Source: Oceanidesulfovibrio indonesiensis (GTDB lineage Bacteria > Desulfobacterota > Desulfovibrionia > Desulfovibrionales > Desulfovibrionaceae). From it: a stretch of 64,000 bases of DNA. Each line of letters begins with the position of its first letter. Within the stretch, counting starts at the first letter, position 1. The DNA lies in assembly GCF_007625075.1 (NCBI RefSeq), contig NZ_QMIE01000017.1:1-64000 (forward strand), written 5' to 3'. Both the position numbers and the translations under genes were made by a program. Of the stretch, positions 10,885-19,125 are shown in pieces. Below the pieces are notes generated by a model. That model was not told the origin of the DNA. It worked only from the letters and a program-made list of their open reading frames with translations, and searched no databases.

Positions 10885-11862
10885 TCAGCCGGAGGGACAG
10901 GCCGCCGCGGTCGCTTTCTCTGAAGCCGGCGGGGCATCGGCCTGGGCAATGGCCTGCATGAGCTGTCCGGCGGCGGCGAGGATTTCCTCCCCGGGCTTGA
11001 GGGAGACCGCCTTCCTGACCTGTTCGAGCGCATCCGGCGGGGACTTCAGGTAGAGAAACCGTTCCGCCAGGAGCAGACGGGCCACGGCCTCCGCTTCATT
11101 GTCCGGAATCCGACCCCATCCCGCCTGCGGCACCATCTTTTCCAGCGGCTGTTGTTCCAGCAGGCGCTTGACCACCTTTGCGCCAAGGTTCGATTTGGGC
11201 CCGGGGTATCTGAGCTGCGCGTCGAGAATGCGCCATATGGCGGTGTTCCTGCCCACGTGCATGAACGCGGCCCGGCCGGCGATGCGGGCGAACCACTCGT
11301 AGTCCTGCGCCCTGGGGAAGTCCGGATCGTAGCCGCCGAAGCGATCGTACATGCTCTTTTTGATCAGGGACCCGCCGTCAGGAACACTGTTGCGAAACAC
11401 CATGGCGGCAAGGAGCTCCTGATTGCGGCCTCGCCAGTCCTCGTACTCCAGTTCCCGTACCGGCCGCATGCGCTTGTCGGCCATGACAAGATTGCCGTAC
11501 AGCACGTCCACGTCCGGGTGCGCGGCCGCGGTCTCGGCGTAGTGCTCCAGAATGCCGGGAGCGTACATGTCGTCCGCCCCCATCCAGGAGATGTACTCGC
11601 CTCGCGCCTCGGCAATGCACCGGTTGCGCGCCGCCGGCCTGCCGGAATGCTCTGTCCTGACGTAGCGAAGGTTTGGCAGCCGGAGCCTGCGGAGCACGCC
11701 TTCAGTGTCGTCCGTAGAGCCGTCGTCCACAACCACTATCTCGAAATCGCGCCTGCCGGACGAGAACGCGCTTTTGATGGCCTGCGGCAGATTTCCGGCG
11801 CTGTTGTGCGTGAATATGCAAACGGAAATGAACGGCTTCTGCCGGGACTCTCTCCGATCCAT
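10885..11862 (-). CDS. Family 2 glycosyltransferase
   Basis: 325-aa GT-A-fold protein: ISVCIFTHNSAGNLPQAIKS, VVDDGSTDDTEGVL with the nucleotide-binding Asp, and WMGADDMYAPGILEHY as the DxD-like site. The last ~80 residues, including a Leu/Ala-rich region, are less conserved and may form helical repeats. The start is the ATG at 11862, with AGGAG at proper spacing; the open frame extends upstream but without signals. It is transcribed away from the large double glycosyltransferase. Probably adds a sugar to the surface glycan assembled by this island; donor and acceptor unknown. Confidence 0.85.
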   Translation of the reverse strand: MDRRESRQKPFISVCIFTHNSAGNLPQAIKSAFSSGRRDFEIVVVDDGSTDDTEGVLRRLRLPNLRYVRTEHSGRPAARNRCIAEARGEYISWMGADDMYAPGILEHYAETAAAHPDVDVLYGNLVMADKRMRPVRELEYEDWRGRNQELLAAMVFRNSVPDGGSLIKKSMYDRFGGYDPDFPRAQDYEWFARIAGRAAFMHVGRNTAIWRILDAQLRYPGPKSNLGAKVVKRLLEQQPLEKMVPQAGWGRIPDNEAEAVARLLLAERFLYLKSPPDALEQVRKAVSLKPGEEILAAAGQLMQAIAQADAPPASEKATAAACPSG

Positions 11863-12175
11863 GCCTTCGCTCCTGTCTGTGTAAGTATCTTCGATGTCCG
11901 GGTTAACGAAGCAATAACCATGCCTCCGGCGCATCTCGCCAGTCGGATCTGCCCACCAAACGGCACCACAACTCTTGGTGGGGCATGCAACTTGCAAATC
12001 CGTAAACAGCAATGCTCGAAGTGCCTGCCCGCTCTGCATGGCGCACAAACACGCGCGGACGTCAGCTCCGAGTGCATCGAGCATCCGCCACCATGATTCG
12101 GCCATCCGTATCGCATGCAATAGCCCGGCAAACCAAAATGCGCATATGAGCCAATATTTCCACGGAATCGAGTCC
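11863..12175 (+). other. Divergent intergenic region between two glycosyltransferase genes
   Basis: 313 bp with no supported gene, although frames remain open on both strands. It contains a sigma-54-like site at 11980-11996 pointing toward the 661-aa glycosyltransferase, which would give a leader of about 170 nt. Confidence 0.5.
11980..11996 (+). promoter_or_regulatory. Second candidate sigma-54 promoter
   Basis: GGGGCATGCAACTTGCA: GG at 11982-11983 and GC at 11994-11995 with exactly 10 bp between them, plus a TTGCA -12 element. It shares GGCATGC--CTTGCA with the site at 7853-7869. It lies ~180 bp upstream of the GT2-domain protein. Confidence 0.45.
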
Positions 12176-14161
12176 ATGCCACACGCTAGTGTCATCTACT
12201 TCATCCCACGGGGAACCCGGTTGAACCCCAGACGTCTGGCCGCACTTCTCGGCGAAATCTCCAGACATGCGGAAAATCCGGACGTCGAGTTGCTTGTTGC
12301 CAACCAGAACGTCATGGATGCCCGGATCATCGACTACATGAACGAATTGGCCGCCGAACACCCCGGCCTGCATGTTCCGGTAACGCAGCCCGGCCTGGAG
12401 GGCGGCGCGGTGCTGGCCATGGCCGTGGACGCAGCCCGCTCGGAACGGATCATCTTCATCGACGGTCGCGCGTATCTCAAGCCCGGCGCCGTGCAGCTGC
12501 TCCTGCAGGAAGCAGCTCGATCCCCCGGGGATGCCGTGGGGTATGCTCTCCCAGGCCAGGGAATGCGCGACCATGCAGCGGACCACAGCGGTTCGGGCGC
12601 GCTCGATCGCCTGTTCAGACTCATGCGCCGCCCTGCGCACCCTGTCTGCGCCGTATGGGGCAAAGAGCTGCACGCACACCTCGGCGGGTTCGATACGACT
12701 TTGCAGTTTCATGCCATGTCAGATTTCCTGCTGCGCGCCGCCATGAGGTCGCGATTGCACCGTCTGGGCCAGGCGCTGGAGAAGGCGACGACTTTGACAG
12801 ATGCCTCCATTCGTGCAGCCGGCCAGGACAGCACGGTTGTCCTCCAGCAGCTGTTGGACGAGGAAAGCCGAATCGTGAACCGGGCCATGCGAGACTTCAT
12901 CGCCGGCAAGGCCGGCGGTCCCGATTTTTCGACGCCCGTGCTGGCACGCGAATTCACCACGCGGGCCGGATCGACAGCGGCCATGATCCGAGCCTTGCAA
13001 AAAGGCCAGGAGTGCGGCGCCGAAGATCTGGCGCACGCGTTCTTCGTCCACGGCCTGCTTGGCATGCGCCTGGGCCAGATCGACAATTCCCGCGACATCC
13101 TGGAGACAGCGCACCTCATCATCCGCGAGCAGCCGGACCTGACCCGGCTGTACAAGCTGCTGCTTCTGGAGCACCGCATTGAATCCGCGCCTTCGCCCGA
13201 AGATGTGGCGCGTGTGGAGGGCGGCCGGTCCGGCCCGAAGGTCACCGTGGCCACGCCGCTCTTCAACCAGGGCCGGTACCTCGATGAAGCCGTCCGGTCC
13301 GTTGTCGCCCAGACCTACCCCGACTGGGAGATGGTCATCGTGAACGACGGCTCCACGGACGATTCGTACGAGCAGGCCAGGGCCATCCTCGCCGCTATCG
13401 ACGATCCGCGCATAAAGCTGGTGAGCCAGGAGAACAGCGGTCTGGGCGCCACGCGCAACCGGGCCATCCGGGAGAGCGACGGTTCGTACGTCGTCTGCCT
13501 GGACGCCGACGACATGATCGCGCCAGATTACTTCGCCATTGCCCTGGACATGCTGCACAAGGCCCCGCGCGCCGGATGGGTCAACGTCAAGACGCTCGTC
13601 TTCGGCGGGTCCCACCACGTGGCCTGGGACGAAGACTTCGACTTCGCCCGCTGCATCGTCGCGAGCGCTTCGGCCTGCACATCCATGATCAGGCGCGAAG
13701 CCCTGGAGGAAGTAGGTCTGTTCCGCGAGGACCTTACCGCCAGGGAAGACTGGGAGGTCTGGCTATCCCTGCTGGACCACGGCTGGACGTACGTCACCAC
13801 CAGGCATCCGCTCTTTTTCTACCGCCACGCCGTCAAACGACCGGGCATGATGCCCATGTCCAATGTGCCGAGCAAAGAGGAAGTCATATCGCTGCATCCA
13901 TGGTGGTTCCGCATAGACCTGGACGAGGACACGAGGCTCAAGGCGTTTCTGGAGTACACCACGGTCCGTTTTTCTCCGTGGTTTCTCAACGTGGCCAACA
14001 TCGAGCGCGTCCTTCCTGTGCTGCACGACCGCGAGGCATTCCTCCGGGAAATGGCCTGCATCAAATCCGAGTACCCGCCCGTCACCAGGCCCAAACGCTG
14101 GCAGAACGCGCCGGACGACTGCTACATCACGACGCGCAAGAAAAAGTACGGAATCATCTGA
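12176..14161 (+). CDS. Large two-domain glycosyltransferase (GT2)
   Basis: 661 aa. The C-terminal half (from ~355) is a canonical GT2 domain: VTVATPLFNQGRYLDEAV, VNDGSTDDSYEQA, NSGLGATRNRAI, CLDADDMIAPDY. The N-terminal ~200 residues look like a second, divergent GT-A domain (MAVDAARSERIIFIDGRAYL, VCAVWGKELHAHLGGFD) with no clear nucleotide-binding Asp motif, so it may be inactive or bind acceptor. The segment between is helical and TPR-like. ATG 12176 is used; an in-frame ATG at 12146 is an alternative with a poorer upstream sequence. Probably processive or dual-function in glycan assembly. Confidence 0.8.
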   Translation: MPHASVIYFIPRGTRLNPRRLAALLGEISRHAENPDVELLVANQNVMDARIIDYMNELAAEHPGLHVPVTQPGLEGGAVLAMAVDAARSERIIFIDGRAYLKPGAVQLLLQEAARSPGDAVGYALPGQGMRDHAADHSGSGALDRLFRLMRRPAHPVCAVWGKELHAHLGGFDTTLQFHAMSDFLLRAAMRSRLHRLGQALEKATTLTDASIRAAGQDSTVVLQQLLDEESRIVNRAMRDFIAGKAGGPDFSTPVLAREFTTRAGSTAAMIRALQKGQECGAEDLAHAFFVHGLLGMRLGQIDNSRDILETAHLIIREQPDLTRLYKLLLLEHRIESAPSPEDVARVEGGRSGPKVTVATPLFNQGRYLDEAVRSVVAQTYPDWEMVIVNDGSTDDSYEQARAILAAIDDPRIKLVSQENSGLGATRNRAIRESDGSYVVCLDADDMIAPDYFAIALDMLHKAPRAGWVNVKTLVFGGSHHVAWDEDFDFARCIVASASACTSMIRREALEEVGLFREDLTAREDWEVWLSLLDHGWTYVTTRHPLFFYRHAVKRPGMMPMSNVPSKEEVISLHPWWFRIDLDEDTRLKAFLEYTTVRFSPWFLNVANIERVLPVLHDREAFLREMACIKSEYPPVTRPKRWQNAPDDCYITTRKKKYGII

Positions 14162-14266
14162 ACATGCGAATGACTACGGCAAGAACTCCACCTAGTGGAC
14201 ATGCAGCCGTATCTGTGCATGGCATCGTGATCCACCTGCACTCCATCCAACCGCTCAGGTAGCGCC

Positions 14267-15661
14267 ATGATTCAAGTCGCCTTTTGCAACGATTGCGATC
14301 GCCTGGTCTGGGACGATTTCCTGCGCATACATTCCCTGCTGGACGAGTTGCAGCTTCCGGCCGGCGAGTCGTTCTGGCTGTTCGATCCCCTCGACATCTC
14401 GGACATGTCGCTCTTCCGAAACGACACAAAGCACAAGGCCAAAAACCATGACCGCCTGATCGAGCAGCTCCAGGCAGGTCGGGTGGACGTGCTCCACGGC
14501 GTCGGCCTGTTCGGCAAAACCGGCGACGACTACGTCTACCCCAACCGGGACGAAATCCGCCGCGCGTTCGACTACCTGGCCGGGCACGGGGTGCAGATCC
14601 GCGTTTACGTGTGCCACGGAAACGACAAGCACAAGCACAACATCCCGGCGCGGCCGGACACCAGGCGATACCAGAGCGGCGACCTCCCCTACTCCGGCTT
14701 CTACATCCTGGACATCGCAAAAGAATACGGCATCGAGTACTTCTGGATTTCCGAACTGCAAAAGGATCTGCGCACGCCTTTCCGGGTGCTGCATCCGGCG
14801 TCCATGCCCTCGGGGGAGACGATCCAGGCTTTCCGCCGGTTCGGCGCTTGGGGAACAGGAGCCCACAATATTCCGGACATGCTCAATGCGGAGGTGCTGG
14901 GCAAAGCCATTGCCATGGAACAGAACCTCGTTCTCTTCACCCACTGGGGCATGAAAGGAGTGCATTCGCCCATGCCGGAGCAGCCGCTGCTGCACCGCAG
15001 CGTTATTTCCGCTTTCACGATGCTTTCCCGGTTGCAGGCACAGGGCAAGGTGCGAGTGGTGCCGCTTACCGAACTGCTGGACAACGAACGCGCCAGGACC
15101 CTGCCGCAGGAGACCGACCGCATAGCCGGCCTGCTTCCGAAACAGCCGGGCCAGGCCCCCGGGCGACCGGCTGCGGAGTACTCCCGCCTGGTGCGGGATT
15201 TCGGAGTGTCCGGAGACCTGGCCGTGGACGCCACAGGCGATGAGTTCCTCGCCGTTTTCCTTGCCGGCTCTTTCGGCAAGGTCCTGTGCGTATACGAACG
15301 CGAAGAGGCCCTGGCCAGGGCGCACTATCTGTCCGAGGCGCTGGCCCTGCCCGGCATGATGTTTCACAAGTCGGCGCCGGCGCAGCCTCCCCTTGCCGAC
15401 AACACGGTGGACGCTCTCTTTCTGCGCGCCAGCTCCCTGGAATCCGATGGCCGGGTACTGCAGCAGGCATACAGAATACTGAAGCCCGGCATGCCGCTCT
15501 GTCTTTTTCTGGATACCGACAAATACACCCCGACCCGGATTCAGGACGCATGCATGCGGATTGGCTTTAAAACGTGCGAATGGGCTGAGGCATCTTCCGA
15601 ACAGGCTGCCGGCGCTGGCCGCTCCACCTGCCACATGCCACGACTGTACGCCTGCAAATAA
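14267..15661 (+). CDS. Polysaccharide deacetylase-like / degenerate methyltransferase-like fusion protein
   Basis: 464-aa protein not assigned to a characterised family. Residues ~1-270 read like a divergent carbohydrate-esterase barrel (FCNDCDRLVWDDFLRIHSLL, FTHWGMKGVHSP), with conserved-looking His and Asp residues (HGNDKHKHN). Residues ~300-440 resemble a class I SAM methyltransferase late core (LPGMMFHKSAPAQPPLADNT, VDALFLRASSLESDGRVLQQ, YRILKPGMPLCLFLD), but the usual glycine-rich SAM loop is replaced by VDATGDEFLAVFLAGSFGKV. It is the last gene of the glycan island. The fold calls are by eye; the function is unknown. Confidence 0.55.
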   Translation: MIQVAFCNDCDRLVWDDFLRIHSLLDELQLPAGESFWLFDPLDISDMSLFRNDTKHKAKNHDRLIEQLQAGRVDVLHGVGLFGKTGDDYVYPNRDEIRRAFDYLAGHGVQIRVYVCHGNDKHKHNIPARPDTRRYQSGDLPYSGFYILDIAKEYGIEYFWISELQKDLRTPFRVLHPASMPSGETIQAFRRFGAWGTGAHNIPDMLNAEVLGKAIAMEQNLVLFTHWGMKGVHSPMPEQPLLHRSVISAFTMLSRLQAQGKVRVVPLTELLDNERARTLPQETDRIAGLLPKQPGQAPGRPAAEYSRLVRDFGVSGDLAVDATGDEFLAVFLAGSFGKVLCVYEREEALARAHYLSEALALPGMMFHKSAPAQPPLADNTVDALFLRASSLESDGRVLQQAYRILKPGMPLCLFLDTDKYTPTRIQDACMRIGFKTCEWAEASSEQAAGAGRSTCHMPRLYACK

Positions 15662-15851
15662 TTCAGGGCTGTCCTGGCTGCGCGTACCGGTCCGCTTAAC
15701 TGGTGTCGCGTTCTGTGATTATCCACCCCATTGCGACGCCACCTCGTCACGGGCAGGTCGCCGCCAGATGCGTTGATACTATCCTTCCGCAAATGCCAGG
15801 GGAAACAACCATGGAACATCGCGCAGGGACAGTTCATTAGTCATTCCACGC

Positions 15852-15876
15852 AAAAAAAGCCGCCCAAAGGCGGTTT
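15852..15876 (-). terminator. Rho-independent terminator of the SUMF1-domain gene
   Basis: On the minus strand CCGCC and GGCGG form a short G/C stem, extended by A-T and G-T pairs, followed directly by seven T residues, 28 bp beyond the stop codon of the gene ending at 15904. Confidence 0.75.
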
Positions 15877-15903
15877 CCAAATTCAAACTCGTTGAGCGTC
15901 CGA

Positions 15904-16779
15904 CTACTCCACGCGCACCAACCGGAAGCCAAGGTCATCGTCCGAGCCATCCTGCGCCTTGCTGAAACGGGTTGCAGAGCGGACGCCCCGAGGGATGGCG
16001 TACCAGCTGCCTCCTCGGAACACACGATTGGAAGCTGCCGTGTATTCCGCAGCTTTTTCAGGATCAGCGCGAGTCGCATCGTCGCCATAGGTGTCGGCGG
16101 TCCACTCCCACACGTTGCCCAGCATGTCGTAAAGCCCAAACCCGTTGGCCTCGTATGATCCCACAGGGGCGGTGACGGCGGCGCCGTCGTTGCACGCATG
16201 CGCTTCCCAGGTCATGTCGCTGAACGCCTTTTTCGAGCTCGCGTCGTGCACATTGGCGTAGGCGCAGGCGTTATCGGGCGAGTCGCCCCAGAAGCGGGCC
16301 GCCTGCGTGTTGGCGCGGGCGGCGTATTCCCACTCTGTTTCCGTGGGCAGCCGGAAACTGCTCGCTCCTTCCGCGCTCAACCAGTCCGCATACTTCGCCG
16401 CATCCTTCCAGGATACGAATACTGCCGGTTGGTTGTCATTGTTCAGTGTGTGATTCTCGAATGCGCCGCTGTCATGCTCGGGTTGGAACCGGCGGTATTG
16501 CGCGTTGGTCACCTCGTGTCTGCCCAACCAGAAACCGTCCACGCACACGTTGCGCACTGGCCCCTCGTCTTCGTAGCGTCCTGCTTCACTGGCCGGACTG
16601 CCCATATCGAAGCAGCCACCAGGCACCCAGACGAACTCCATGCCCGTTGCCGGTTCGGTCCATGTGTCGCCAGCAGCAGGGGATATCTCCCCGGCGCGCG
16701 CTTTGCTCTCGCCCAGTCCGCCAAGAAGTAAAACACCCACCAGAACCATCGCCACCCGCGCGTACGCTTTCACTTGCAT
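15904..16779 (-). CDS. Secreted SUMF1/formylglycine-generating-enzyme-domain protein (non-canonical)
   Basis: 291 aa with a Sec signal peptide (hydrophobic VAMVLVGVLLLGGLG, cleavage probably after ARA). The mature part is an FGE-sulfatase (SUMF1) domain: FVWVPGGCFDMGS, GRHEVTNAQYRRF, RLPTETEWEYAARA, GNVWEWTAD, FRGGSWYAIPRG and a terminal GFRLVRVE. True FGEs have two catalytic cysteines after RGGSW; here that stretch (YAIPRGVRSATRF) has none, so it is unlikely to make formylglycine. More likely a periplasmic binding or scaffolding member of the family. AGGG precedes the ATG. Confidence 0.85.
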   Translation of the reverse strand: MQVKAYARVAMVLVGVLLLGGLGESKARAGEISPAAGDTWTEPATGMEFVWVPGGCFDMGSPASEAGRYEDEGPVRNVCVDGFWLGRHEVTNAQYRRFQPEHDSGAFENHTLNNDNQPAVFVSWKDAAKYADWLSAEGASSFRLPTETEWEYAARANTQAARFWGDSPDNACAYANVHDASSKKAFSDMTWEAHACNDGAAVTAPVGSYEANGFGLYDMLGNVWEWTADTYGDDATRADPEKAAEYTAASNRVFRGGSWYAIPRGVRSATRFSKAQDGSDDDLGFRLVRVE

Positions 16780-17097
16780 TGTCCCTCTCGCTTTTTCGGA
16801 TTCCCAGAGGCATATACAAGAATCCCGACCGGTTCAATGATTCAGCGCCACACGATCCCCTTCACGTATTGTGTACACATCCATATGCGCCCCAAATGCG
16901 GCAGTCATATCAAGTGGGATAAACGCCATATGCACCTTCTCCGTCCCAACAGGTCGTAATTTTTTGTATCCTCTTCATGTTCCTTCCGAAAACTCACCTT
17001 CCCACAAACTGCATCATGTCCCATGATAGGATTTTTGTTTCTTCCATCAGCAACGTGAACATTCATTCGTGAAATATTTAAGCAATAAGGACTGACC
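16780..17097 (+). other. Divergent intergenic region upstream of the SDR gene
   Basis: 318 bp, A/T-richer near the SDR start. It must hold the promoters of two divergent genes, but I could not pick convincing -35/-10 pairs. AAGGA precedes the SDR start codon. No gene supported. Confidence 0.4.
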
Positions 17098-17892
17098 ATG
17101 CAAATCGATCTCGCTGGCAAGAAAGCTATCGTCACCGGCTCCACCGCCGGCATCGGACTCGCCACCGCCACCGGCCTTGCCCGGGCCGGGGCGCATGTCG
17201 TTATCAACGGCCGTTCGCAGTCCTCGGTAGACGACGGACTGGAGCGCATCCTCAAGGACGCGCCGAATGCGGACGTCACCGGCTTCGCGGGAGACCTCGG
17301 CACGGCCGAAGGGTGCGAGGCCCTCGTGCAGGCGCATCCCGAGTGCGACATCCTGGTGAACAACCTCGGCATCTTCGGGCCGCAGGATTTCTTTGAGATT
17401 CCGGACAGCGAATGGGAACGCTTTTTCCACATCAATGTCATGTCCGGCGTGCGGCTCTCCCGAGCCTATGCTCAGAAGATGGTGGACAAAGGTTGGGGGC
17501 GCATCGTGTTCCTTGCCTCGGAATCGGGCCTGAACATCCCGCCGGACATGATCCACTACGGCTTCACCAAAACCGCGTATATGGCCATTGCCCGCGGTCT
17601 GGCCAAACGATTGTCCGCCACCGGCGTTACGGTCAATTCGGTGCTGCCCGGGCCCACGCTTTCCGAAGGCGTCCGGGAACTTGTCGATGATATGGGGTAC
17701 ACGAAAGAAAAATCCATGGACGAGGCTGCCGCCCAATTCGTCAAGGAAAACCGGCCCTCCTCCATCATTCAGCGCGCAGCCACGGTGGAGGAAGTGGCCA
17801 ACATGATCGTCTACGTCTGCTCCAAGGAAGCATCGGCAACCACAGGCGCGGCCCTGCGCGTGGACGGCGGCATCGTGGACACCATTGCATAG
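17098..17892 (+). CDS. Short-chain dehydrogenase/reductase (SDR)
   Basis: 264-aa classical SDR: cofactor-binding TGSTAGIG near residues 13-20, NNLGIFGP (the usual NNAG position), an active-site serine in LASESG, and Y154-x-x-x-K158 in HYGFTKTAY. It oxidises or reduces a small alcohol or ketone with NAD(P); the substrate is not predictable. The C-terminus has the family's GAALRVDGGIV. AAGGA precedes the ATG. Single-gene unit, convergent with the DinB-like gene. Confidence 0.9.
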   Translation: MQIDLAGKKAIVTGSTAGIGLATATGLARAGAHVVINGRSQSSVDDGLERILKDAPNADVTGFAGDLGTAEGCEALVQAHPECDILVNNLGIFGPQDFFEIPDSEWERFFHINVMSGVRLSRAYAQKMVDKGWGRIVFLASESGLNIPPDMIHYGFTKTAYMAIARGLAKRLSATGVTVNSVLPGPTLSEGVRELVDDMGYTKEKSMDEAAAQFVKENRPSSIIQRAATVEEVANMIVYVCSKEASATTGAALRVDGGIVDTIA

Positions 17893-17929
17893 GACGATTG
17901 GAACGCAGCGTTTTGCGTAAAGGATATCT

Positions 17930-18430
17930 CTATCCGGTCAGATACTCGTCACCTTCCGGCCAGAGGTCCAGAATCTGGCGCATCATGGCAAGCTCGCCGG
18001 TGTGGTAGGACATGTGCTCCGCCGCGGTGAGCGCGCCGCGGAACAGCGTGTACTCCGGATCGTGCTCCAGCGGCTCGAACACATCACGCTGCGGATCGCT
18101 CAGCATCGTGTCCATGGCGTCGAGTCCGCCTAGTATCTGATCTATGGTGATCCGCCAGCCGGCTTCGTCCGTCATATCCTCAGGCCGGGGGCGGTATCCT
18201 TCCGGGTAACTCGGGGAGACATGGTTCGGATCGCGGATATACTCCACGATGTCCCAGAGGGCGATGCGCATGTGCTCCAGAATGTGCCAGCACGAATACG
18301 GCGAGTTCGGGGGTTTGGCGTTCATCTGGTCCGTGGGGAAGTCCGCCACCGCCTCTTCAAGACTCATATGGGAATGCCCGCCGCGGAGCAGCGTTGTCAG
18401 CTCTTCGCGTATTCTCTCATCCGACTGCAT
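17930..18430 (-). CDS. DinB-like superfamily protein
   Basis: 166-aa four-helix-bundle protein of the DinB/YfiT group. Candidate metal ligands are His49 and His53 (CWHILEHM) and His139/His143 (AAEHMSYHTGEL), matching the three-His metal site of the family, whose members act in thiol-dependent transfer or remain unassigned. AGGAGG precedes the ATG. No functional context is evident from the neighbours. Confidence 0.8.
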   Translation of the reverse strand: MQSDERIREELTTLLRGGHSHMSLEEAVADFPTDQMNAKPPNSPYSCWHILEHMRIALWDIVEYIRDPNHVSPSYPEGYRPRPEDMTDEAGWRITIDQILGGLDAMDTMLSDPQRDVFEPLEHDPEYTLFRGALTAAEHMSYHTGELAMMRQILDLWPEGDEYLTG

Positions 18431-18816
18431 GGTTCGCCTCCTGATGATCTATTTCTCGGAGTTTGAGGAATCACCATAGCGCATTTCACGATCGACGTGC
18501 AGGGTATAATTCAAGAAGAGGCGCAACCATACGCCGAACAAGAGACAGCCCCGCAATAACCATTCCCCGATCCGCGCTATGTTCGCTGCTCCGCAATTCG
18601 CACGCTAAGGAACTCCCAAATGTCGCCAGCTCCAGTGCGGCTTCCGATGAAAGCAGTCCGCTACCCCCTGTTCTAATCGGAAACTGAACGTGTGCGGTTG
18701 ACAATCCGGGTGAAAGGAAGCACTTTCCTCTTGCCAAAAATACGAACTTGATTTCGTGTTTTTTAAACCGTGATTTCCGTGCCGCATACCCTCGGTGACA
18801 TCTGCTGGAGACACCA
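18431..18816 (+). other. Intergenic region upstream of the regulator/OFA transporter pair
   Basis: 386 bp. No gene is supported. There is an isolated TATAAT near 18509-18514 without a good -35, and a perfect TTGACA near 18699 without a good -10. The 120 bp before the regulator are A/T-rich, as expected of a promoter region. Confidence 0.4.
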
Positions 18817-19125
18817 ATGCATACCCAGAACCATTCCTCCTCATGGACGTTTCTCACCAATCACGCCCATGTGCTGCTCTGCCTCTCTCGCGATCCGAGC
18901 ATGCGCATGCGCGAGATCGCACTTGTCGTGGGAATCACGGAACGGGCCGTGCAGCGCATCGTCTCCGATCTGTGCGACGCCGGCTACATACGTCGCACGC
19001 GCGAGGGTCGGCGGAACGAATACACGCTCAACCGAGACGCCACCCTGCGGCACCCTCTGGAGAGGCACTGCAGCATCGGTGAAATGCTCAACCTGCTCGA
19101 AAAGCCTTTGGAGACCGATGCATGA
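18817..19125 (+). CDS. Winged-helix transcriptional regulator
   Basis: 102 aa, a single winged helix-turn-helix domain. WTFLTNHAHVLLCLSRDPSM leads into the recognition region MREIALVVGITERAVQRIVS and the wing DAGYIRRTREGRRNEYTLN, as in small MarR/ArsR-like regulators. GGAG lies just before the ATG. Its TGA overlaps the ATG of the transporter by 4 bp (ATGA), so it probably controls that gene and itself. No effector-binding domain or metal-binding cysteines are seen. Confidence 0.85.
   Translation: MHTQNHSSSWTFLTNHAHVLLCLSRDPSMRMREIALVVGITERAVQRIVSDLCDAGYIRRTREGRRNEYTLNRDATLRHPLERHCSIGEMLNLLEKPLETDA

Noticed and set aside
15904-16779. Calling the SUMF1-domain protein a formylglycine-generating enzyme
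   Set aside because: The catalytic cysteine pair is missing, so only the domain family is reported.
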